From Distichodus sexfasciatus (lineage: Eukaryota; Chordata; Actinopteri; Characiformes; Distichodontidae): a stretch of DNA of 64,000 nucleotides. The DNA lies in NCBI GenBank assembly GCA_032718565.1, contig JAVGVS010000018.1:638501-702500 (forward strand), given 5' to 3'. Position 1 is the first letter of the stretch, and each line of letters starts with the position of its first letter. The notes beneath the pieces are model-generated. The model saw only the letters and a program-made list of their open reading frames with translations. It did no database searches and was not told the origin of the DNA. Of the stretch, positions 33,673 through 46,064 are shown piece by piece. The position numbers and the translations under genes are program-made.

Positions 33673-36600
33673 CACATCTTTTTTAAGAGCAAAAATCTGT
33701 AAAACAGTCTCAGGGCTTAACCGGTTAATTTCATATACTGATATTAGCTCATAGAAGCAAAATTACCAGCCATCTATCTCTGTTGTTTAAGATCTCATAT
33801 CTCCATTTTGCGGTTAAACACCATAATAATGCAGACACAAGCATGTGACAACCAAAATAATGTTGGTAAATCTGACCAAACCAAAGACAATGCTCTCTTC
33901 CCTGAGAAAATAATTCTGGAGCGATACTGGCATAAGAAAAAAATGAAACATTCACCTAACCTCAATTCCACAGACGTACATTCACACTCATAAATCTATC
34001 CACCCCCCACCTCTTTGCCATGGGCTTGTCAAACCTCAGAGCTCTTCTCACAAAAAAAGAGCAGAAAAGAAAACAGGGGAAGCGAGAGAGATGGGGGAGG
34101 GAGAGTGAGAGAGACAACATGCAGAGGTGAGGCGATTACAAGTGTCGAGCCAAGAACAAGCAGTCCCATGTGAGCCCCGGCACGGAGCCGTGGTAAAAAA
34201 CTCATGCTGGCACAGGCGAAACACAGCCATCACAGTCTGCTGTCTACTGCACTCATCACGTACAAGAAATCTCCAGCCATTATCAACACAATCAAGATGA
34301 ACAGATTTGTGAAACGTGTAGAGGCATTACTTATAAAGATGATGTTTGTGAGAGATGTCATCATCCTGCTTATAAACAGATCTAACAGTAAAAGCTGATC
34401 AATTAAGGCATTTCACCTACTGAATGATATAACAAACTTAAGAAAAAAAGGAACTTTAAACACTGTACTGCTGATGTCATGGATTCCTAGTAACTGAAAC
34501 AGTAACCCAGCGTCATTTGTAACTTGTCCCCTCTCCTCTCTATCTCCCACGGTGAGCTTTAGTGGGCTTTAATTGGAGGGGGTTAAGAAGAAATCGACAA
34601 AGTTAAAGCAGAGACTTAGTTTGACAAATGAGGTGGGGAAAAGCGGTGTGGGGCTGTTGGCTGCAATTAGCCTTCACAGAACTTAATGCAATGGGGCACT
34701 CACCATGGTTCCTAGGGCTGAGACCAGCCCAAAGAGCGGAGGACTGAGATCTAAGGGCTTTTAAATATTAAAGTGTAAATATTAAACAATTAAATATAAA
34801 AAGAGGTAAGGTGTTTTTTCCTGATGTTTTAAGATGCAATAATATAATAATAAGCAACAGATGGGAGCTACATTACGTATCTGAACTAAAAACCTCATGA
34901 CAGGGTGAAGTAAATTTGAGCTAATGGAATTTACTGAGGATGACAAAAGGCTTTCTCACTGAGCATTCCATATGTCTTGTTAGCTCTAAAGCAGTCACAG
35001 TTCATCTTTGATTGAATATCATCGTCATCATCATCATCATCATCGTCACTGCTGTCGCCGTCCTCGCAAACAAAACTAATGGAATCAAAATGCTGCCATC
35101 ACAAGTTTTTCGAGAATCTGAAAGGATGAGAAAGTGAGTGATTTGCATAGAAAAGTTCATAAGCTTGGGACATAAGGATATGATCGTAAAAAGAGGGCAA
35201 TAAAAATTTAAGTATGACAGAATGTTAGAGGAGGCTGTAAATTTAAAGCAGGCAGAAGAAAATGACCCCTGCAGACCGGCGCTGAACAAAGGCCGAGACT
35301 TGGACTGCTAATTTTGCCACGTTATTCACCTTATTCCACCCCTCCCACTTCTCTAGGGTCCTCTCTTCCAGTCTTGTCTTTTAACCTCCCTTTTACACCT
35401 CAAATAATAGCTGAGTATTGCAAATATTGCCAATGTAATTATCAAAAAGGTCAATTCCTGAATAAAGATTGTCTTTTTTGCATTTGTTATTTTGATAAAG
35501 TTGTGTGATGTAGACAATTTGCTTGCTTAAACATACAAATATGGCATCAGAACAAAAGCATAGTTAATGTGTTGCTTATGATAGGTAAACATAACATACA
35601 CAAAATGTGCGTTACCATAACCTAAGCAAAAACTCAAAATGATTTACCTAAATCTTATTTTCTGTTTTCTTGGAAAACAAAACACTGAACAGTAGTAATA
35701 CTTTGGATGAGACCAAAGCCTGTTACCATAATTAGTGCTTCGTGTATCATATTCTATAATAATACTTATATTGTAATTATATATTATAATAATTCCAGTT
35801 TCAGTTTGTGGGGATGGATGGAGACAGTTCCACAATTCAGTTCCAGACACTGATTCCCTAAATTCTAAGCATAAATAAATAAATAAATAAATAATGTCTG
35901 GAAAAACAAACACTGAAGTATTTATAGCGAACAGAAAGGTTTTACTTGGCATTTGGGGAGTTATGCTATGTTCTCATTTAAGGCATGAAATTCAAAACAT
36001 CTGATACAACTACAACTCACCCAAAACGTCACCTTCCAGTGTTTTCTCATTACAAGTCTAGAGTAACTGTTCATTTCTTGAACTTTTTAATCTTTACAAG
36101 GCAACTCTTGGGCGTCCGCCATTTTAAACACACACACAAACACGCCGGGTCGCATCCCGCGTCTTGTGTCACTTCCACCTTGTAGACATCGTCCCTAAAC
36201 CAGGTTTTTCGCCATGCTATTTTTTCCACCAGCTGTCCCAAAATTTCAGATTTGGACTCTAACCATTCCCGAAAATTGGAAGTAAATAGGAATAAATATC
36301 ATGTAATTTTCGCTGTTCATAATTTATAAAATGTTTCTCCGTTATGCTACTGTAAAGATACGAGTGTTGTTCAGTCTTTCATTTAAGGGATCTCCTGACA
36401 CTGAGTTATTAAACTATTAAATACAGTAGGTTACAACACTGACTTTTTCCACAACGCCAGTTTACTCACAAAATCTGCAGGCTTCAACACTTTCTGACTG
36501 AGAACTGTAAATCGTTTGTGTAGTTGTGTAGTATAAACTATAATTGTAGTTGTAAGGAAAATAAGGCCAAGGGGGAAGGGGGGGCTCTTCTATAAAAATC

Positions 36601-36735
36601 TGTCATTACACAACATGACCGCTGTTCTCTCCCCATTTCCTGTAAGTGTTTGGTTGAAAATAGTGACACACTGACTGCCGACATTGAGTTAGTCCAGTAA
36701 AGGGCTTTAGCAAGGGTAGAAGTAACAATTTACAC
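33673..36735. other. Intergenic
   Basis: No gene seen. Short simple repeats occur at 35020-35045 (ATC)n and 35868-35893 (AAAT)n. The block 34500-34720 (GGTGAGCTTTAGTGGGCTTT, GGCTGCAATTAGCC) is unique and possibly regulatory. Confidence 0.4.
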
Positions 36736-37060
36736 CTGCTCACGGTGATGTTATTAAGTACTTTTTAAGCACTTGTACTTCTATGAGTATATTTTATGTC
36801 TGTACTTACGCGTACTTGAGTACAAATTAAAGTAATTTACTTCACTACATCACACAAGCAAACAAATAAATAATATTATACTAGATAAATAACATGGAAT
36901 ATTTGGCTAAAAAGCAACTAATACTCTGTGTAGCTTTTGGGAAGAGTACTTTTACTGAAGTACTTTTTAACACCAGTACTTTTACTTGTAATTTCTATAT
37001 TCCAGCAATGTGACCGTATTTGTATTAGTAAAAGTGCTTTAGTAGTTTGACTGTTTGGCG
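36736..37060. repeat. GTACTTTTA-rich dispersed repeat fragment
   Basis: Repeated GTACTTTT, AGTACTTTTACTGAAGTACT and TACTTGAGTACAAATTAAAG words are typical of a non-autonomous DNA-transposon repeat common in fish. Ends not resolved. Confidence 0.5.
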
Positions 37061-37086
37061 ATGAGGGAGTTGAATCTGTCACGCGC

Positions 37087-37179
37087 GAGTTGAAGCGAGT
37101 GCACGAGAGGCCGTGTTTTCCCGCGTCATGAAGAAACCGTTGGTAGCGCGCGCGGCCTCTCGTGCACTTGTCTCAACTC
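37087..37179. repeat. CpG-rich inverted repeat (29-bp arms)
   Basis: The arm 37087-37115 pairs with 37151-37179 at about 25 of 29 positions, including an unbroken GTGCACGAGAGGCC. The loop is 35 bp and contains CCCGCGTCATGAAG. CpGs cluster here in an otherwise AT-rich region. Confidence 0.85.
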
Positions 37180-40100
37180 ATTTATTTCAGCCAAGGTCTA
37201 CAGATATAAATAAAAGGAAATGTTACTGGAGCATTTTAACTCGGCGTCCAGCCTTGAGAGCGGTAATGTAACCACATATCATCAAAAGTGCTGAATCTCC
37301 TTTTGTCACTGCGCATGACATGCAATTCCTCCAAACACATTCTGTCTGAATCTAACAAATGCTTAAGAAAAACAAGTGGATCAGGGTCTCAGGCGGGTGT
37401 GACCTCCTTCCATGAACCCCGGCCCGTATTTAAGCCCTTCAGTGAGGGTCATTCGCATTTTCATTCCTGCTAAAATAATTTAAAATATAATTTATTACTG
37501 ACATTCCCCCACAAACAATTTTAACAAATAGGAAATATTGCACTATATATCTGCAGTTCAACAGGTGGTCCATAGATGGAGCTCTTCTCATTAGAATACA
37601 TTAAACTCCGTGCTTTTACACTTTGGGCTGTCCTTTATTTAACAGTGGAATGCAAACCCAACTGATCTGTGCCTGAGCAACTCAGAGAACAAATAATGAA
37701 TAAATATATATTAAAGAAAAAAGTTTAGTTCTTTTATGCCTCGAATTGTCATGTTATAAATAGTTGTCTTTTATCCCTTATTTAATACACCGGACTGCCC
37801 CAAGTGTGCAAGAAAGCCCCAATTGTCCATGGTACCCTGCAGCACAATGACTTAATTTAGCTGTCTAGGGAAATCTAATTCCAACAATGCATAGGGATGG
37901 ATATGAGTGTTCTTTCTGTCTTTTTTAAGTAGGGGGTGTTACTTACCTATCTTTAAATGCCTGAAGGGGAGATAATACAGAGCCAAAGGCAACAGTGGCA
38001 GCAGTAAAAAAAAGTTTCACTGTAGGGATTTTAATCAGAATATCAGGAACCACAAGCTTGTAAAGTTTTCAGAAGTTGTATTTGTGGAGGAGTGGGCTAT
38101 GAGAAACTGATGACATGTAACAATATGTAGTGATCAAAATGCATACTAAAATAAATATAAGGGAAGCAAGCAAGCAAATAAATAAATAAATAAATAAATA
38201 AAAGGTAAAGTAAAGGTAAAGTAAAAAGTCAGCAGTCCCCTTCAGTGGCAACGGTGGTGACACTCAGATGTCAAACTGCTGTGACTTTCAGAATAGGCTT
38301 TTGTATTCTCTTGGTTTGTCTAATTGATATTTTCTTGAATAATCTATGATCCAAACAATCCTCAATTAGCTGGGTAGTGACAATGATAATTCTCCCAAAA
38401 GAGGCCCAAAATGCCTGCCGATATGTGAGCTTTAACTACACAAAGCCATTAGGCAGACACAGCAGCTGCGGCAGCCGGGTATTGATCAGCGTGAGGAACT
38501 GACAGAGGTATTCTCTGTGTCTCTGTATTGTGGCATAGAAGACTGACATTGTAAAAGACACTTTCGACTGCATTCTTTCTTTATAAAGCCCAGAGTCTTT
38601 AAATGTCACACGAGGTTTTGCTGGGGTACGCTGATAAAGGGTTGATTTTTTTGCTCATGATTGGTCTGAACGATTTGCCAAGGTATCTTGTATGCATAGC
38701 TAATGTTAAACAAAACAAACAGCGTACACTTAATTGTTTGTGAGAATACGTCAATGAATTTAAAACTGTATTTGCGTTCTCTCAAGCGTCTATGTGACTT
38801 TTTGAACTGCTCCCTACAATGACCCACGATGCATAGCTCTATGCCTCATAGATGGTAGATGAGTCTAGGTGTAGCGGATATGCGCACAGCCTAGCGCAGC
38901 CTATTTATGAATGTCTCACTCCGGGTAACAAGGTCACCCCGGACGGAGAGGAGACAGAAGCAGCGCGCTCAAGGCCATTCTCGTGCAGACGGCGATCATA
39001 TTGAAATTAGCAAATGGACCGCACACTTCAGCTCTCTGCCCCATTTGTGGGCCCTTCCCTTTCTCAATGATATACCGACATGAAGTGTGACGGAACATCA
39101 CCATTTGCAGGACATCAGCATGGTGGGGTTTGGGGGGGGGGACAGGGTGGGGGTAAGTCTAAGCCTCCCCTCCCCATCCTAAAATAAAATGGATTGACTC
39201 TTATTTATTTACAGCATGTTTTGCACTCATCCCATAACACTGTAAATTACCCGCATGGTCAAGGTTCCGTTCTCAGGCAAGGAGAGAGCGAGAGGGAGGA
39301 AAAGGACATAAAGCATGTGATCTATAAGACATTTAATCCAGGAATCACATATGATCTGTCAATTTCCATATATCAAGCTTTATAGGTCATATTTTAAATA
39401 CAAAATCACATTTATGAATATAAATGTGTGAATTACAGCTGGTCATATGCATTATACTGCATAAAGTATGTCCATGAGCTCAAGACGAGTAAGCAGGTGA
39501 GTATTTATGATATTTGATTTCTTTTGTCAAAAAATGCATGTCCCAGCATTTTTATCTTTTCCAAGTAATAGATTCTTGTAATCTCTTTCATCTCAGTTCA
39601 ATGACATCACCTGGTTTTAGACCTTTGCTTAATAAAAACATTAAATATGTTGCTATAAAAAGCAGGTCCACACTCTAGATCTGTGCGTCTATCATCTGCT
39701 TTGTTTGCATTGGCATTTGATCTTTGAGTTGTTGAGTACGTTGAAACAACTAGATGCATTGTACAGAAATGTCATAAATTCTTTGAGAGAGAAAGAGAGG
39801 AGGTGGAGGTTGTATGCACACAAAAATGTCATGCTGGAGGTCCCCGTGGGACAGTCCCTAGACTCTTGCTTGCTGCAATAAGGAGGATCTCCACCGTAAT
39901 GGCAAACAAGTGCATTTCTTTTAAGGCCAGTGGAGATTTCTAACCTTTGGTTGACATGCAGAAAAGGTCAGGTCCATCTTGAGTGTCCACCTCTGAGTAG
40001 CCCCTCACCCTTTCTGCTGGGGTTCTGCTCCAGCTGAACCTTACCTACACCTCCCTCTGCACCTGCACCAATTTTGGGGCTTTCACGCCATAAAACTTAT

Positions 40101-43100
40101 TAAATGACATGTCATGTTGTATCTGCTTCTTCTAAGGTATTTTTGCTTTTGTGACTAGTTTTTTTCCACACACTACGTTATTATATACACATTATGACAA
40201 GATACATTGTGTCTTGTCAAAAGATTCACTCATACACAAACACCAGGCTGTTGTACAGTTTAGTAAATGATTTTGTTATGAGAACAGAATTGTCTATTAG
40301 AAATGAATGCTTCGGTGCTGTATACACTCACACCAGCGCAACACACATTACCATGTCAGTGTCATCTAAATAATACCTGGTTACCTGCGTTCAAGCCAGA
40401 ATCTGACCTGTGAATAAAGTGGTCAGTGCATATCTATTACAGCTCTATGTCTAAAGCTGTGAGATTTGGCCAAAGTTTAGATAGAGGGCATTCCTGCACT
40501 CTCCATCACAAAATGAAAGAGCTGAGGTACTGTATGGATGGAGAGAAACATTATAAGGACAAAAACAGGTGATGCACAGAAGAGGAGGAGAGGAAGCGAG
40601 AGACTGATGAGGGAGTGAAGCTTATATTTTATTTCTGTGCCACAAGCTCTCCTGGGACGTTTGCACGCTCCGTTTTCAATCCTAAGTGTAATTTGAGCCA
40701 TTGCTTTATGCAAAGTGTATACTGCAGCTCAGTTCAAACCCAATCATTCACACTGACATGCAATTCTTTCCCTGGCCATCATCAACACTCAGAATAATGG
40801 AGCTCAGTTAGGAGGCATAAAGGGCCTTGAGCACATACTGATGGAGACTGCATCCTGATGAATGTTAATCTATAGAAGAAACAGAGGGAATCCTAACACT
40901 GCAGACACCTCACACACATCACACACACACACACACACACCCCTACAATATCACCAAGTCATCACACCATGTTTATATGATATATCTTAAGGAACCTGCT
41001 ATCTAAAAAGTGCTCGCCTTTCAGGTTTTCAGGTGAGTACATGTCCAAATGTTTATTGATTGATTTGCAAAATAGCAAAATTATTGTGAGCAGATCATAA
41101 AATGACCTGAAATGACAAGTTTTTGAAGGGCCAGTTTTAAAGTTTTGAAAGGCCAGTCCACTAGAATATATCACTAGAGATAACAGTGAATCAAAGCTAA
41201 TGGAGAGTTTTATTATAAACAATTACAGTTGCGTTTAATAATTGCTAGTGACATAAGCACCTTTAGCCAGAAAGTCTCCTCGAGCCCATTTATTCTACAA
41301 GCTACTGTATTAATTGATGTTGGAAGAAAAAATGGATTTGGCTATAAACACACTGTAAATGTAAAAAAATCTGAACAATGAATTTTAAACTGTTTTAACA
41401 AGAACTGGCCAATTATGGTGAAAGCTAATTGCCACGTTTTTATGTCAGACAAGAAAATTGGCTCATATTAATTATATAGATTGGGGAATTCATAGTCCCA
41501 GGAAAAGTCCTCTGCTTTATATAGGCCTTAATGAAAGAACATTTCCGTAGCGCAGACAGACCCCTCCAATGGTAAGTGTTCTGAGTTTGGCACATTTTTG
41601 TGATTGATTCCAAAACCAGTTTGGTTAATAGTGTAACTACAGTTTATATTTTTAGACATATTCTGCAACATTGCACTGCTCATAAGTATTTGCTGATTTC
41701 ACTAGAACTGTTGCAATATAAGATGAAAGTTGAACTGTGACTTTAATCCAGATGCGAGTGGTGGCCCGTTGAAACACACTCCAGCTGCCTCTGTGCATCC
41801 TGACTGCAGTGTTGTTGAGATCTGCAGCTCATGTAACTCTGAGCTTGTTGCTTTCTTTTCGTCTCACGAAGTCTCTGATCTTCCGCCACTTAAACAGGAA
41901 TCTGCTTTGCATGTCCAGTTCAATCACAGAAGCTCTGATCTGAAGGCTACCTCTCTATCTGATTGTCTTATTGTTCTGTGACTGCCACTATGTAGTTTAA
42001 GACCACGTCATTGCATGGTATTCCAAAGTGACCAACAGACTACATATTGCACACACTCATGCATGCACACATGCACTCGATATCAAGAGAAATGTGCAAT
42101 CAAAATTTCATGACAGTGTGTGAACGCTTCTCAAGGTCTACAGAGTGAGCTGCTGCTCTGAGAACGGTAAGTGTGCGATCGGCTGCTACTGTCCCCGGAG
42201 AGCACAGAGATGCTTTAAGGTCAGCAGGCTTTTCCGTACCAGCGCTCTGATGTCTCACCATGTGCAGTGTCTGGTGTGTACTCAAAACAACACTAAAAAC
42301 AGCCACAGTACTTTGGGAGTATATCTTTTCTTTGTTTCTTTTCTCTTTTTGACATCAAAACAAAAGAGAAATGTGACACAGGTATTGTTAAATGAACAAT
42401 CAGAGATATTATTGTACAGTGCGGCGCAAAGTGATATAATACACACAATAAATATTTCGGGAGAAAATAAAATCCCTTTTCATCTTGACATTTAAACACA
42501 GTGGGACCAATTCTGACCGTAGCATGCCGAATGCCTTTAGCTTACTGGGGCAAGACGCGTGGGGACATTTTGAAGTATCACGGAAAGAGGACCAAACTTT
42601 ATCTTTCATTAGATTAAAAAGAATCGTGTTCATTTGGACGTTGAGGGTAATCCAAATTAGAAAATGTAGAGTGTTTTTTAAGAGCATGGCAACCCTTTGT
42701 TACTGCCAGTGGCAGTTGTACATTTGTTAATTCGTTGAACAGTGTTGCAAAAGGTGACACAAAGCTGTGAAAACACATTCAAGTAATGCTGAATACAACA
42801 CAATAAATGTAACCAGTAACTGTATAGTCACATCAGGATTATGAACAAATTAATTTAGACCTTTTTTTTTCATTTTACACCATGTGCATCTGAGGATGTC
42901 ATCTGAGCAAAAAAGACTTAATGTCACATTGCAACTTGGTATTGCGGGCTACTGACGATTCGGGAGAGAGACTGAACGACTGAACGAGAGAGAAAGAGAG
43001 CTGGGGAGTGTGCATGTGATGGTGGTGGTGTGTAGTGAGTACATGCCGGACGGTAGAGTGCTGTGACATACATAATGGAAGTGAGGTAAATAGTGCAGGG

Positions 43101-43830
43101 GCTGGAGGCAGTGGTGCTTATTGACTATCCTGTTCTTCCACTGCTGTGTGATGAAAGGTCAGAGCCAACAGCTCACTACTGAACTGTTCAAAAGACTCAT
43201 GTTGATTGCAGTTGCATCCAGTACTTTGACTATTTACATTGAGTCTAATTGGAAACGTGTTTGGATGAGTGTCTGCATGAATGATGAGGTAGTTAACTGG
43301 ATGTTGCACATCGTAGTCCAGTGTGTGTGTGTGTGTGAGAGAGAAAGAGAGCGAGAAGTAGCTGTAAGTAGCTGTGTCTCTGCTACTAAATTTAAGTATA
43401 TGCTTTTGAACGGTGAGAATGGTCAAGATCCTATGTGGCCTTTAACACATATATAATTCAGAGTCTTTACAGTGATCGATTCTCTTCTGGGAAAATAAAA
43501 ATAATAATCTGCTGAACCATTCAGGAAGGAGCAGCGACAGCATGATTTTAGTCAGAATTGGTCCCGGTTGTTACCCACATAGTATGCACAAGAAAATGAA
43601 AAATGCCCTGTTATTACACCATCCTTCCTCTGCCTGGTTAAGCCTGCTCCATGGACAGGACTGTGGCCGCTTCAAGTTTCGACAGTTTAGTGGAGAGGCT
43701 CACGGCCACACTCTGTTCAGGAGCCAATGAGTGTGCAGCAGGATTCTGCTTGGCCAATGATATAGTGAGCGAGCTGGCCACCGTCACCATCACCCTTCAC
43801 CATGTCCGTTCCTTTTGATCACAGTATCAA
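37180..43830. other. Intergenic
   Basis: No gene seen. Simple repeats: (AAAT)n at 38175-38203, (AC)n at 40918-40940 and (GT)n(GA)n at 43320-43352. The CpG-bearing block 38860-39080 and the blocks 40600-40880 and 41395-41560 are unique. The 116- and 111-residue ORFs at 42145 and 43121 have no family resemblance. Confidence 0.4.
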
Positions 43831-43950
43831 ATTGTGACGGCGCCACAATTTACAACATCACATAAAATGACATCAGTAGTATAATCCTTCCCTTCCCAGC
43901 AGGCTCTCTCGAAACGGGAGGAAAAAGGGTGACGGAAATCTACAGTACAG

Positions 43951-43970
43951 AACTACGTTTCCCATCATGC
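43951..43970 (+). promoter_or_regulatory. ZNF143/Staf-like promoter motif
   Basis: AACTACGTTTCCCATCATGC closely fits the ACTACA.TTCCCA..ATGC element bound by ZNF143/Staf, which is found close to transcription starts of many housekeeping and mitochondrial-protein genes. It lies 37 bp upstream of a small ORF with a leader-like sequence. The binding role is inferred. Confidence 0.4.
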
Positions 43971-44007
43971 ACCACAAATGGTCAAACCAACACAAAAAAT
44001 AAGAATA

Positions 44008-44133
44008 ATGGCAGCTCTTTTCAGAACAGAAGTTGCTCGGTTGCTTGGAATCTTGAGTGGAGCGCTGTCAGTGTTTTCTAGTCGTCCTCTGTGGCTGTTT
44101 CCTCACTCGGAGCCTTCGGTGGGTTGGGTTTAG
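44008..44133 (+). CDS. Candidate small ORF / first exon with mitochondrial-leader-like sequence
   Basis: An ATG in strong context (A at -3, G at +4) opens 41 codons, starting MAALFRTEVARLLGILSGAL and continuing with SVFSSRPLW, then a TAG. Arg/Leu/Ala/Ser-rich and without acidic residues apart from two Glu, it resembles an amphipathic mitochondrial targeting peptide. A GTGGGT that could be a splice donor occurs at 44119-44124 (after CCTTCG), so it might be exon 1 rather than a complete micro-ORF. I could not recognise the gene or find a following exon downstream. It could equally be a decayed 5' end of a retrocopy or chance. Neighbours: ZNF143-like motif just upstream; receptor gene on the other strand about 1.7 kb further. 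Confidence 0.25.
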   Translation: MAALFRTEVARLLGILSGALSVFSSRPLWLFPHSEPSVGWV

Positions 44134-45574
44134 GGGGGTAATTAGCTGTTTATGTAGACGCCTGCATCTAAGCCCTTTTTAGCCAATCAATGCCCCGGTG
44201 CTATTGTGTCAACATGAGGTCAGGAGCCCTCCATGTGCACACACAAACACCACACACTCACACACACACACACACTTCTCTTCGGGCCGCCGCCACCTTC
44301 AGAGGCCTAAAAATAACGCTGGTGTGAAAGACCTGCACCTGCCGTTCACCTTCATTTGGATACATTGCTATAAAAGTGCGGCGACTATAAAAAGTCCCGG
44401 GCACTTCTAAAACGGGCCGAGCAGATGCTGGCCACCTTGCTTCCACTGTGCGGGACGACTCAACTGGCGGCTTAACAGGCCCAGAATAGCATCTTTGACA
44501 TATGGGCCTCTGATTGTTTGAACATGGAATCTCCTGGACTTCTGCCATTCGGCATAAATCCTTTGATACCTCCTCCCCTCCGTCTCATCCCTCCGTCCCA
44601 GCAGCCTGCCCGTACGCCCTCCGCCCTGCCCCGACCCGACCCCCACCTCCGCCACCACCAATCCCTCGCTCATCTTTCACTCTGCCCAAATCAGGTCCGT
44701 TCGTCAGCCTGCCAGCCAACATTTAGCACCAGCTTACTCTGCCGACCAAATTTGGGCGGGAGGAAAACATCAACAAACGACAACATCAACATCAACAACA
44801 ACAAGAAGAAACGGGAAAGGAAAGTGGGCACAGTGCAACGGGCAAGTGCCGCATTTATTGCCACTTGCGCGCTTATAATGGGCCGAAGTGTACTGTGTTC
44901 TAATGGAAGCAGCATTGAAAAGCAGTCAGTGGAGTTGGAGTCGCCCTCGTCCAGTCCCGTCCCATCCTGTCGCCTCCCTTTATTGCTGAGTTACTACAGA
45001 GTAAGACAACTGACTACATGGCTACGCTAGTTTGGATAGACATGTTTACCAGTTGCGTCTTCCTGCGCGCAGTGCGATAAATCCTCGCCGCAGGGTTCAT
45101 GGTTCTGAAGAGGTATATTCAAGGACGTCGAAATGAAAAGAGCTCACATTTACGGTATTTACTGGTCTCCCCCCCGTCCCCTTTGAGCAGAGCGAGACAA
45201 CATGGCTGTCGTTTTCCCCAATGCCTGCAAATACAGTCATCTCCTTTTTTTAATCACACAATGATGAATATTTACAAGTCCTGGAGGAGTCCTGGGAGCA
45301 TCCAGGGGGCTGAACAATCAGGTGTAATCGAACATGAGGCGCTCTGCATGTTACGTAGTGGTTCTGATTTGACTTCTTGATGTGACACATCTAGAGATTT
45401 GGGCTTCCAAAATAGGAAAATTAAAAAAGCAAAAAGTCTGACCATCTCCTTGAAAATCTGACTTAGATTTCTTCCTTCATCGTTAACCACAGACCATAAA
45501 CAAACAGAAAAATGAACAAAAATCATTACTGTACAAGTACATAATATTTTGTTATATATTTTAAATTTTACTTC
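44134..45574. other. Intergenic; twin TATA-like boxes and an orphan ORF
   Basis: TATAAAAG at 44369-44376 and TATAAAAAG at 44386-44394 lie in a unique, CpG-containing block. An ATG-started frame of 168 codons (44524-45030) follows, Pro/Ser-rich then Asn/Lys-rich, without any domain I know. Low-complexity composition explains its length well, so it is not called a gene. Confidence 0.3.
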
Positions 45575-45580
45575 TTTATT
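45575..45580 (-). terminator. Candidate poly(A) signal of the receptor gene
   Basis: TTTATT on the + strand is AATAAA on the - strand, 240 bases beyond the receptor stop codon. The 3' UTR (about 45560-45819) is inferred from it; longer UTRs are possible. Confidence 0.45.
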
Positions 45581-45819
45581 TATATTTATACTTTGAACTG
45601 AGTTTTCCACTCTGTTTCATTTTTTTCCGGTCTTCCTTAAAAACGTCTCATGTCCGCGAAAGACAGAGGGAGACAGAGATTTGAAAAGACAGAGAGGGAG
45701 AGAGCAGAAGTCTGTCTATCAACACCGCGTCTCTCCCCGAGTCTCTCTGCGGTCACTGTGTCTCTAGCACGCCCGTCGCCGCGGCGATGTCACCTCCGCT
45801 GCCGCGGGCGTCTGGGCGC

Positions 45820-46064
45820 TTACACCTTGGCCTCCAGCATTTCGAGGAAGAGTTTGTGCATGGGCACTTTGCCCTGCACCTTGATGCTGTAAAAATGCTG
45901 CACTGCCTTGGTGGCCGTCTGCCGGAGCAGAGGCAGCGTCATGAGCAGCTTCCCGGCCCGCCGAGGGTCGTCCACGTGCTGACCGCTCTCATAGTCCTGC
46001 AGGGCCTCGTGAAGGGCGTCCTGGAGCTTCTGCACTGCCTCCACGTCCTCTATGTGCATTGAGT
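45820..46064 (-). CDS. esrrb: Estrogen-related receptor, last exon (LBD helices to AF-2, stop)
   Basis: The exon encodes 80 residues after a split Asp codon and ends in TAA (45820-45822). It begins SMHIEDVEAVQKLQDALHEA and ends VPMHKLFLEMLEAKV-stop, the invariant C-terminus of ERR orphan nuclear receptors. It covers the late LBD helices and the AF-2 helix (LFLEMLEA) that docks PGC-1/NCOA coactivators. QHFYSIK keeps the helix-11 Phe of the ligand pocket. The acceptor on the - strand has a long CT-rich tract ending GGTTAG. ERRs are ligand-independent activators that bind TCAAGGTCA-type sites and control pluripotency and oxidative metabolism genes. Family certain; beta versus fish delta paralogue open: this exon is closer to gamma-type in places (DPRRAGKLLMTL), whereas the previous exon is beta-like. 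Confidence 0.95.
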
